Shown here: positions 54,202-62,358 of the stretch, piece after piece
How positions within the stretch are numbered: position 1 is the first letter of the stretch
Layout of the letters: every line of letters begins with the position of its first letter
Assembly: GCA_963793645.1 (NCBI GenBank)
Contig: CAWCAW010000004.1
Location: forward strand, 1-64,000
Direction: 5' to 3'
Source of the DNA: CAWCAW01 sp963793645
GTDB taxonomy: Bacteria > Actinomycetota > Acidimicrobiia > Acidimicrobiales > UBA8190
DNA length: 64,000 nucleotides
Program-made: the position numbers and the translations under genes
Notes under the pieces: model-generated
What the model was told of the DNA's origin: nothing
The model's database searches: none
Seen by the model: the letters and a program-made list of their open reading frames with translations, nothing else

Positions 54202-55362
54202 CTACCGACCGAGGAACCAGGACGCCAGCCGCTGGGTGAGGCGTGAGCTCATCTCCTTGAGCTCGCGGCCTCGAGCCGAGCCAAGTTGGACAACGTTGGC
54301 GAGGACCAGGCGAGGCGCGTCGACAAGGACAAAGAGCACGAATCCCATCACGATCAGCAACGCCCCGAGGATGCTGAGGATCCCGATGCCGGGGCCCGTG
54401 CCGGTAAAGGCCAAGCTTCCCGACGAGGCTGACACCGCATTAGGCGTGGTGGTGGGCGCGGTGGTACCGGCGGAGCCCGGCGCCGCCGTCGTTGTCGTGG
54501 TGCCGGCCGTCGCCGCTGTTGTCGTTGTCGTCGCCGACGTTGTCGTCGTCGACGAAGGTGCCGTCGTCGTCGTGGTGGGCGACGCTGTCGTTGTCGTGGT
54601 AGGTGCCACCGTCGTCGTTGTCGTGGTAGGCGCCACCGTCGTCGTTGTCGTGGTAGGCGCCGTTGTGGTCGTTGTCGTGGTAGGCGTGGAGGTAGTGGTC
54701 GTGCTTGTCGGCGCCGTTGTGGTCGTTGTCGCCGGGGCCGACGTCGTGGTGGTGGTCGACTGACCTTGGAACGTGATGACTCCCGAAGCGGCGTCCCCGG
54801 CCTGGTCGCCGTAGGTCAAATCGCAGATGACACCGGCCGCCTGTTGAGCGGCCGTCGGGGGGCAAGGGTACAGAGCGCTGTCGGCAGCCGGCGTCTTACC
54901 GGCGCTGTCTGTGGCCGGGCACTTGGAGATCACGTCGCTCGACTTCCCGCAAGGAGGTCCGACCGTTCCCTCGATGATCGAATCGCTATGCGAGATCGTG
55001 CCGGTGGCGCTTACTGACACCAAGAGTGAAAACGAAATGGCGCTACAACCCACGGGCACCGCCGAGCTCACCGGTGCGGGAAGCGCCACGGTTGGCTCAC
55101 CGGTGGCTTCGTTGCACTCAAGAATGTTTCCGATCGAGCCGTCGGTAAACCCGGTACCGGTGACCATCACAGATTGACCATTGGTCAAGCCTGTGCTCGG
55201 AGTGATCGTCAATGTGGCAGCCGCGTATGCGCTGAGAGAAACGCCGAGAATGACAGACCCCATCACCATCAACATCGAAGCCGCCACAACGATGCCTCTG
55301 GCCCGTGCACTGCGAGTCCCGGGAATCGCTCCCACCAATGCCCTGCGACGCGAGCTCGTCAT
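54202..55362 (-). CDS. Exported Thr-rich surface protein with LAFTG motif
   Basis: The 386-residue protein has a signal segment (about 23-48) and a neocarzinostatin-like beta domain (LTITPSTGLTNGQSVMVTGTGF, six Cys between 80 and 185). A stalk of 9-residue APTTTTTTV-type repeats (about 200-295) follows, then LAFTG and a membrane helix (about 318-345). LAxTG is the class E sortase signal of high-GC actinobacteria. It is odd that about 45 residues follow the helix instead of a short basic tail, so sortase processing is not certain. It probably displays the N-terminal domain at the cell surface. Confidence 0.75.
   Translation of the reverse strand: MTSSRRRALVGAIPGTRSARARGIVVAASMLMVMGSVILGVSLSAYAAATLTITPSTGLTNGQSVMVTGTGFTDGSIGNILECNEATGEPTVALPAPVSSAVPVGCSAISFSLLVSVSATGTISHSDSIIEGTVGPPCGKSSDVISKCPATDSAGKTPAADSALYPCPPTAAQQAAGVICDLTYGDQAGDAASGVITFQGQSTTTTTSAPATTTTTAPTSTTTTSTPTTTTTTTAPTTTTTTVAPTTTTTTVAPTTTTTASPTTTTTAPSSTTTTSATTTTTAATAGTTTTTAAPGSAGTTAPTTTPNAVSASSGSLAFTGTGPGIGILSILGALLIVMGFVLFVLVDAPRLVLANVVQLGSARGRELKEMSSRLTQRLASWFLGR
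54540..54750. repeat. 27-bp tandem repeats coding for the Thr-rich stalk
   Basis: Units related to GTCGTTGTCGTGGTAGGCGC recur with a 27-bp period, clearest between 54590 and 54700. They encode nine-residue APTTTTTTV units; copy number is likely to vary. Confidence 0.8.
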
Positions 55363-55599
55363 CTCCGTGACATTACTCGCACGCCGCCCGATTTTCGATA
55401 GTCCAAATAAAGGTCCGTGGACCGCGTCAACTTGGCCCTATGCAACGAAGTACACGCCTTGCTGCTCTCCTCTATTTTGAGGACAACGCGCATTGGATTA
55501 CTTCGCTTCACGATCGGGCAACGACAGGCTCGAGCCATTATTCGAAACGAGACGTGTGGCCCTTGAAACGTCGTCAAATGTGGGAGGCATGGTGACGCG
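55363..55599. other. Intergenic region, no gene seen
   Basis: This lower-GC stretch between the LAFTG gene start and the S53 protease stop should hold the promoter of the former. I see no open frame with a ribosome site and no convincing terminator; a 12-bp palindrome (GTGACG followed by its complement CGTCAC) lies across the S53 stop at 55592-55603. Confidence 0.4.
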
Positions 55600-58367
55600 T
55601 CACAGCGTCGTCGGGACTGCTCCCACGATGTCGGAGATGCCGATGCCCAGACCCGGTAGGGACCCGACGAATGGAGCATCCCCGAAGGCAAAGATTCCGC
55701 CGTCGGATCCGATGAGCCAGTAGCCAACTCCATCCGACGTGGGCACCAGCCCGACAATCGGGTGCGTCGGCGTCACCCCTAGCAGCGGCAGGGACCGGTA
55801 TCCCCCGGCATCGCCCAAGGGATAGACGCCGCCGGCCTGGGTCACGATCCAGTACCCCGCCCCGTCATGGGTGGGGGCGATGCCCGATACGGGCGAAGGC
55901 GGATCGACGGCGGATCCGTAGTTGGTGGCGTTGCCGAACCCATACACGGTGCCGTCGGCGCCAACGACCCAGTACCCCTGATCCGAAGAGTCGGGGGCGA
56001 TGCCGATGATGTCGTTGACATGGATCCCCTCACCCGGCAGTGACCCCAGATAGGCGGCATCACCAAAGGCGAACACACCACCGTCTTTGCCAACGAGGAA
56101 ATACCCGCCGTTGTTGCTGGTGGGGACGATGCCCTGGATGTCGTCGACGGAGACGCCGAGCCCGGGCAGCGAACCTTCGTAGGGTGCGTTGCCGAAGGCG
56201 AAGACACCGCCGTCACGCCCTACGACAAAGTAACCCCGCTCATCGGAGGACGGCACCATGCCGGTGATGTCATGAACGTGTACGCCGAGCGCCGGGAGCG
56301 ATCCATAGAAACCCGATCCCTGCCCGGTCGGGAAGACAAAGACACCGCCGTCATCGCCGACGAGGTCATAGCCCGATCCCGACGCCGACGACACAATGGG
56401 CGCGGCGGAGTAATAGCTGAACGACGACGTGGCGGTGCCGTCCCCCATGATGCTGGTGCCACTCACATCGACGGTGCCGCTTCCGGCCGGAACGACCACG
56501 GTGGCTGACGTGGCGGTGGCGTTGACGACTTGCGCGGTGGTATGGCCGAAGAAGATGGAGGCGGTCTCCAGGCCGAGCCCATAGAGGGTGATTTCGCTTC
56601 CCGCCGAGGCCTCGGTAGAGGAAAGACTCGACACCTCGGGACACGACCACCCCGCCGCCAAAGGCGAGCCGATGCCGGAGACGGCGTCATAGCCGGGTGT
56701 GGCCGGATACAAATCGCCGCCATAGGTCCCGGTGAAATCGTTGTCACCGTCGGTTATGTCGGTGAACGCCGATCCATAGGTTCCGTCCCGATAGAGCCCG
56801 TACAGCGCGGGGCGAGATTCCCCTGGCGCGTTGCGGCACATCCGCCGGCGACGTCGGCGGCCAGGCCGGCCACGAGAGGTGCGGCCATGCTGGTTCCGAT
56901 GAACGCTGCCCACCCGCCATTGGCGTAGAAGACCTCACCCACCCCGGCGTTCGCCGAGACGTCGGGCACGTTGCGGCAGCTCGTCTCGCACGCATTGGCG
57001 CTGGTGGACCATTCCCAGTCAGCGGGCTGCCATGACGGGAGTGACACGAAGCGCGACACCCCTCCTCCCCCGGCTCCTTCTCCAGGCGTGTTCCACGCCG
57101 TTTCGGAGTCCGACAGGTCGGTGCCACCGACGGCGGTGACCCAGGGATCGGAGCCCGGAAAGTCAACGTCAAGGTCCGTACTCGAGTTCTGGGGATCACA
57201 ATCCTCGGAGCCCGAATCTCCTGCTGCTGCCAGGATGGTCTGCCCTTGGCTGGCGGCTTGTTCGAAGAGAAAGTTGTCGGCCGCCATGGCGCCGCCCACA
57301 TTGGCGAGCGGTTCACACAGGCCCCAGCTCGTCGACACGACACTGGCGATGTCCTGATCGACGATCGCCTGCCACGTGTCGTACTGACCTTGCCCGGAGT
57401 TCGGTCCTTCGTACGACACGATGGATGCACCGGGAGCTTGGGTGGCCACTTGTTCGATATCTGAATCCGCCTCGGCCGTACCGCCCACGTCGGGGGTACC
57501 ACCACCATCGACCAAGGTGGCGCTCACCGAGTTGGTGAGGCCAAAGCACTGCTCGTAGGTCTCGACGTCACTGGCCGAATGCGGAGCCAGCTCGAAGAGG
57601 GCAACGGTCTGCCCTTGACCGATCTGATCCTCGCCGGTCAGGTCACCGATGCCGTAGGCGGAGCCGACCTGATCGGGCGTGTAGAAATCCTCCCCACTAA
57701 CCTCGACAGCTTGTTGGCACGGAGTCAGACCTTCGTCATGGGGGAGCTCCGACGTGGTGGAGCTCGACGTGGCGCCGCTGATTTGGGGGGCTATGTGCGG
57801 CAGATCATCGAGCCCGAGGATGCCCACCACATCGCCGGACAGCGCGCTCGGGATGAGCGGTGCTTCATTGGCGCGGTAGGCACGCTCCCCGTGGCTCAGT
57901 GCGTAATTACGAAGAGACAACCCGAGAGCCGACTCCACCGTGTGCGCCGCCCCCGACACGCGCACCGAGAAGCCGGATTTGTAGGTCGCCCGCAGGCCGT
58001 CACGAGCCAGCCACCCGAGCACCTGGGCCACGGCCCCTGGATCAGGGTCGAACTCGTCCCCGAACTCCCCCGGTGTCAGCCACCGGTGGTACTGAGATGA
58101 GCCGAAGCTGTACTGGGCGTGCAGGAGCGAGGAGAGCTCCGGCGCATGCGACGGCGGCAGGACCACGTCGAGGTTGATCCGTCGGGCTCGAGCCAGTGGA
58201 CCGATCAACGTCGCCCCCCGCGGCGCCGGTGCTGGATCCAGGCGGCTCAGCCGGGTCATGGCCGAGGCGGCGGCGGGCCCACTGAGCACCGCCACGGCGA
58301 CCATGCTCCCCAGTAGCAGCGCGCCGGTCACGCGTGTCGTTCGCAACCAGGTTGGCCTCGTTGCCAT
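55600..58367 (-). pseudogene. S53 (sedolisin/kumamolisin) protease with IPT and six-repeat C-domain, one frameshift
   Basis: The ATG at 58367 starts a secreted protein: signal peptide, pro-domain (YSFGSSQYHRWLTPGEFGDEF), then the S53 catalytic domain. This has the Glu/Asp pair in EADSDIEQV, the oxyanion Asp in GDSGSEDC and the catalytic Ser in GTSMAAP. The frame breaks near 56829-56842; adding one base restores NAPGESRPALYGLY and the calcium loop DITDGDNDFTG...GYDAVSGIGSP. After that come an IPT/TIG-like domain and six ~46-residue repeats of the GGVFAFGNAPYEGSLPG type, common in Acidimicrobiia. Whole length is about 922 residues. It is an acid protease acting outside the cell. Confidence 0.83.
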
Positions 58368-58622
58368 CGGTCCCACCAACTCCCTGTGACCTTGGATTCG
58401 CAACAAGCGAGCTTCGCACCTGGGCCACGGCCACAGCCGTCATCCCCACCACGAGAACAGACGCAGGAGTCTGTCACCACCTCTTGTCGCCTGTCGATCG
58501 CGTTGGCCGCCTCGCCGCTGTTTGCGGTTGATCCACAGGCCTACGAGGTGCCATTAACCCACTACCCGCAGCGGGCCTTCCTTAATCGGAACCACAGATG
58601 GCCGGAGCCATGTGGTGGCGGG
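58368..58622. other. Intergenic region, no gene seen
   Basis: The region lies between the S53 protease start and the amidase stop, both on the minus strand, and should contain the protease promoter. A long open frame on the plus strand starts here but runs antisense through the amidase and has no homology features; I take it as a composition artefact. Confidence 0.4.
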
Positions 58623-60074
58623 TCAGTGCCTTGGATCTCCAAGCGACGTGGGCCGGTAGCCGCCGCCGATCTCCTCCAGCCGTCTCGCCAATCGCAGTGC
58701 GCCGCGGTCACCGAGAAAGGGACCCACGACCTGCATGCCCACCGGGAGGCCGGCCGAGGTGAAACCGACGGGCACCACGGTGGACGGCAGGTAGGCGACC
58801 CCGATCAGCCCAGGCCAAAAAATCAACTCGTTCTCTGGTCGCGTGGTGCCGTTGACGACCATGGTCCGGCTCATGAGATCGGCGTCGGAGACCAGTTGGG
58901 CCGCCACCGGACCCACGGGGCACAACAACGCGTCGAAGTGGGTGAACCACGACGCCCACTGGCGTCGCAGACGCTCCCGGCGTTCGTCCATGAGGATCCA
59001 GTCCCGATGCCGCATGATGGTGGCGCGGCCCATCTCGAGCAGGGGATCCTCATTGTCCGCCGGCGCAATCGCCTCCAGCGAGCGGGCGGCTTCGAACACG
59101 TCGTCGGCCAGACCGGGCGATACCGCCGAGGCGATGAGAGCACGGAACACCCGCATCGACTCCTCGAAGTCCACAGGCCGCGTCGTGGTGTCGATCTCCA
59201 CCCCGTCGGTCTCGAGCTGTTCGACGACGCCTTGCATGATGGCGAGGACCTCGGCGTCGACGCGACACCCAGGGTCATCGAGCCAGGCGCCGACCCTCGT
59301 CGACGGGCGAGCCGGAGGAAGATCCAGGCGCCACCCGTCGGCCCGGGCGCCGCTGGCGCCCACGAGCACATCGAGTACGAGCTCGAGGTCGGCGACACAG
59401 CGGGCCAAGGGTCCGAGCACATTGATGTCCGCCTCGGTCAGGCCACCGCCGACGTGGTCCAAGTACCCACGCGACGGGACGATCCCGAAGCTCGGCTTGT
59501 GCCCGCACACTCCGGTGAAGTGCGCGGGCATGCGGATGGATCCCCCGATGTCGGTGCCGATCTCAAAAGGTGTGAAGCCACACGCCACCGACACCGCCGG
59601 TCCCCCCGACGACCCACCTGGCGAGCGCGAAAGATCCCACGGGTTGCGAGTGACGCCGAACAGCTCGTTGTGCGTCTGACTGTCTCCAGACCACTTGGGC
59701 ACGTTCGTCTTGGCAAAGACGATCGCACCGGCCTCCTTGAGCCGCCCCACCGCCGGGGCGTCCCGAGAGGGGACGTGGTGGCGCAGCTCCGTCGCTCCCC
59801 CCGTCGATCGCATGCCGGCGGTCTCCAGCGCATCTTTGACGGTGATGGGTAACCCGTGCAGTGGTCCGAGCACCTCGCCGCGCACCACGGCGTCGTCGGC
59901 GGCCCGAGCCGCTCGGCGGGCCCCGTCGACGTCCATCGTCACCACCGCGTTCAGATCGGGGTCATAACGCTCAATGCGGGTCAGCTCGATCTCGAGGAGC
60001 TCCGTGCTGCTGATCGACTTGGCTCGGATGGCGCCGGCCAGCTCCCCTGCTGCCTTCTGCCAAAGCTCGCTCAT
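58623..60074 (-). CDS. Amidase (amidase-signature family)
   Basis: The 483-residue enzyme has a complete Ser-cisSer-Lys triad: Lys in LPITVKDALE, Ser in SRSPGGSSGGPAV and nucleophile Ser in GTDIGGSIRMPAH. It hydrolyses an amide of unknown identity; relatives include acylamidases, fatty-acid amide hydrolases and aryl amidases. The ATG at 60074 (MSELWQKAAGELAGAI) is chosen over longer upstream frames because it opens directly at the first family helix. It is divergent from the cyclase-regulator gene. The 220 bp between hold no gene. Confidence 0.88.
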   Translation of the reverse strand: MSELWQKAAGELAGAIRAKSISSTELLEIELTRIERYDPDLNAVVTMDVDGARRAARAADDAVVRGEVLGPLHGLPITVKDALETAGMRSTGGATELRHHVPSRDAPAVGRLKEAGAIVFAKTNVPKWSGDSQTHNELFGVTRNPWDLSRSPGGSSGGPAVSVACGFTPFEIGTDIGGSIRMPAHFTGVCGHKPSFGIVPSRGYLDHVGGGLTEADINVLGPLARCVADLELVLDVLVGASGARADGWRLDLPPARPSTRVGAWLDDPGCRVDAEVLAIMQGVVEQLETDGVEIDTTTRPVDFEESMRVFRALIASAVSPGLADDVFEAARSLEAIAPADNEDPLLEMGRATIMRHRDWILMDERRERLRRQWASWFTHFDALLCPVGPVAAQLVSDADLMSRTMVVNGTTRPENELIFWPGLIGVAYLPSTVVPVGFTSAGLPVGMQVVGPFLGDRGALRLARRLEEIGGGYRPTSLGDPRH

Positions 60075-60294
60075 GACCTCACTCCCGGGCCGGCCCGGAT
60101 GCACCGGGTACGGGGCGCATGGTAGATGGGAGCCGGGCCGAGGGTGTGGCGAGCCGTTCACGAAATACCAGCTCACGGCGTCGCCTTCCTTTCGCCGGTA
60201 TGGTCCGCCCACCGTCGTGCCTAGGGGCAGGCACCCCCAAGGACAGGTGGTGCGCACCCTTGACCCCCTCACCGTCGTGAGGCCAAATGGATGG

Positions 60295-61656
60295 GTGAGC
60301 AACGTCCGCATCAGCGTCTTCATCGCCGACGACAACCTCATCGTCCGAGAAGGCGTGCGTGCCTTGCTCGCCCTCGAAGAGGATCTCGAGGTGGTGGGGG
60401 CCGCCGCCGACTACGACGAGCTGGTGGCGGGAGCCGAAGCGGCCGCCCCTCAGGTCGTCGTCACCGACATTCGCATGCCCCCCAATTTCCAGCAAGAAGG
60501 CATCGAGGCGTCCCGAGAGATCCGCAAACGCCACCCCGGGACCGGCATCGTGATCCTGTCCCAGTTCGACGATCCTGAATACGCCATCTCGCTGCTCGAC
60601 CAAGGTGCGGCCGGGTGTGCCTACCTCCTGAAGGACCGCATCGCCGAAGGTGACCAACTGGCTCGCGCCGTACGCGCCGTGGCCACCGGGGGCTCGGTGC
60701 TCGATCCCGTCATCGTTGAAGCCATGGTTCACCCGGTGACCACCTCCGGCGCCCTGACCGAGGGTGAGGAGGAACTGCTCCGCTTCGTCGCCGAAGGCAA
60801 GCCCATCAAGGCCATCGCGGCGGTCCAGGGCACCACTCCGGCGGCGGCCGCCGAAGCCGTCGAGCGCTTGTTCCTTCGCATCGCCCAGGAGGCCAGTACC
60901 GGCGGTGACATGTCCCTTCGCCGCCTCCGTATGTTGCACGAGGCCATTGTCAACCGCGAAGAGCAAGGTGAGTCGCTCAGTCGCCTGCTCCCTGGTGGTG
61001 TGGCCGACATGCTCAAGGAGCAAGGTCGCCGCGTCGGTGAGACCGACGAGCTCGAAGTCAGCGTCCTCATGAGCGACATCCGTGGCTATTCGACCATCGC
61101 GGAACGGGCCAACCCGAGCGATCTGGCCAGCCAGCTCAACGCCCATCGGGCCGAGATGAATCACGCCATCCTCGACGCCGATGGCACCGTCATGCAGTTC
61201 GTCGGCGACGCCGTCATGGCCGTCTTCGGCGCCCCCGTTCCCATCGCCAACCACGCCCAGCGGGCCGTCGAAGCCGCGCTGGCCATGCACCGCGCCCAGG
61301 CCGCGGTCAATGCCCGGTGGCGCCAAGAGGGGCTGCCTGAGTTCGGCTTGGGCATCGGCATCACCACCGGCCTGGTGGCCGCCGCGCTGTTGGGGTCGGC
61401 CGAGCGCCTCGAATACACCCTGGTGGGTGACACCGTGAATCTGTCCCAGCGCCTGCAACAATGGGCGGAGCCGGGCGAGACCGTGCTATCGGAGGCCACA
61501 CACCAGGCTCTGTCGACACCACCCGATGCCGAGGAGCTCGAGCCCCAACTCGTCAAGGGCCGTTCCACTCCGGTGTCGGCGTGGCGCATCGGAGCCGAGG
61601 CCGTCTGGCATGTCGATCATTCCGCCAACTACGACCGTGACAAGGAGCTCGCATGA
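60295..61656 (+). CDS. Response regulator with LuxR-like linker and class III nucleotide cyclase domain
   Basis: The GTG at 60295 gives 453 residues. Residues 1-125 are a NarL-type receiver (VFIADDNLIVREG, phospho-acceptor in VVVTDIRMP, Lys in LLKDR). About 145-195 resemble a worn LuxR HTH (ALTEGEEELLRFVAEGKPIKAIAAV). About 250-430 are a class III cyclase with both metal Asp residues (LMSDIRGYS and FVGDAVMAVFG) and the transition-state Asn/Arg (GDTVNLSQRL). It should make cAMP or cGMP in response to phosphorylation. It is coupled to the ABC ATPase (ATGA overlap) and a NarL-class kinase. A CCTCAC/GTGAGG hairpin lies at 60267-60282. Confidence 0.88.
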   Translation: MSNVRISVFIADDNLIVREGVRALLALEEDLEVVGAAADYDELVAGAEAAAPQVVVTDIRMPPNFQQEGIEASREIRKRHPGTGIVILSQFDDPEYAISLLDQGAAGCAYLLKDRIAEGDQLARAVRAVATGGSVLDPVIVEAMVHPVTTSGALTEGEEELLRFVAEGKPIKAIAAVQGTTPAAAAEAVERLFLRIAQEASTGGDMSLRRLRMLHEAIVNREEQGESLSRLLPGGVADMLKEQGRRVGETDELEVSVLMSDIRGYSTIAERANPSDLASQLNAHRAEMNHAILDADGTVMQFVGDAVMAVFGAPVPIANHAQRAVEAALAMHRAQAAVNARWRQEGLPEFGLGIGITTGLVAAALLGSAERLEYTLVGDTVNLSQRLQQWAEPGETVLSEATHQALSTPPDAEELEPQLVKGRSTPVSAWRIGAEAVWHVDHSANYDRDKELA

Positions 61657-62354
61657 CCGTCGTGCAAACCAAAGGGCTGCGCAAGACCTACGAGGCCGAA
61701 GGCAGCCCGGTGCGGGCCTTGCGAGGCGTCGACTTGACGATGGAGGACGGGGAGTTCGTCGCCATCATGGGTCCTTCGGGGTGCGGGAAATCAACCATGT
61801 TGAACCTCATCGCCGGACTCGACACGCCGACAGAGGGCGAGATCATCATCTCGGGCGAGTCCCTGGCCGACATGGACGAGAACGGCTTGGCCCGTATGCG
61901 CCGCACCCATATCGGCATCGTCTTCCAGTTCTTCAATCTCCTCGAGGGCATGAGCGTGCTCGAAAACGTGACGCTGCCCGCCGTCATTGCCGGCATGCGA
62001 CGCCGTCAAGCTGAGACGCGAGCGCGGGACCTGCTCGACATGCTCGGACTGGCCGACAAGCACGCCGCTGCTCCGGGCGTGCTCTCCGGTGGTCAGCGTC
62101 AGCGACTGGCCATCGCCCGGGCCCTGTCGAACAAACCCACTTTGCTGCTGGCCGACGAGCCCACCGGCGCTCTCGACTCCGCCGGCGGCCTCGAGGTCCT
62201 CGAGCTCTTCCGCCGCCTTCACGTCGGGGGGCAGACGATCTTGATGGTGACCCACGACGACACCGTGGCCGCATCGGCGTCGCGCATCGTTCGCATGCGC
62301 GACGGCCGCATCGAGGACAGCACCACTGCGGTGGCCGCATCGGCGGCCGAGTGA
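61653..62354 (+). CDS. ABC transporter ATP-binding protein (MacB/LolD type)
   Basis: The 233-residue ATPase has Walker A GPSGCGKST (about 43-51), Q-loop VFQFFNLLEGM, signature LSGGQRQR and Walker B LLLADEPTGALD. The SVLENVTLP stretch and overall shape fit the MacB/LolD/FtsE branch that drives extracytoplasmic permeases. No FtsX/MacB-type permease is seen; the next gene, 4 nt on, is a kinase. It may work with a permease outside the window, or help a sensor unit like BceAB-type systems (inferred). Confidence 0.92.
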   Translation: MTVVQTKGLRKTYEAEGSPVRALRGVDLTMEDGEFVAIMGPSGCGKSTMLNLIAGLDTPTEGEIIISGESLADMDENGLARMRRTHIGIVFQFFNLLEGMSVLENVTLPAVIAGMRRRQAETRARDLLDMLGLADKHAAAPGVLSGGQRQRLAIARALSNKPTLLLADEPTGALDSAGGLEVLELFRRLHVGGQTILMVTHDDTVAASASRIVRMRDGRIEDSTTAVAASAAE

Positions 62355-62358
62355 GCTG

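Noticed and set aside
54540..54750. CRISPR-like repeat array
   Set aside because: The repeats are contiguous 27-bp units without spacers, stay in frame and encode a Thr-rich stalk.
55592..55603. Palindrome GTGACG/CGTCAC as an operator
   Set aside because: It lies across the stop codon of the S53 gene with no promoter-like sequence next to it; a 12-bp palindrome in such DNA can be chance.
58386..59852. Long plus-strand open frame opposite the amidase
   Set aside because: It is antisense to a gene with a full Ser-Ser-Lys triad, has Arg/His/Gly-rich composition without any motif, and is explained by high-GC codon use.
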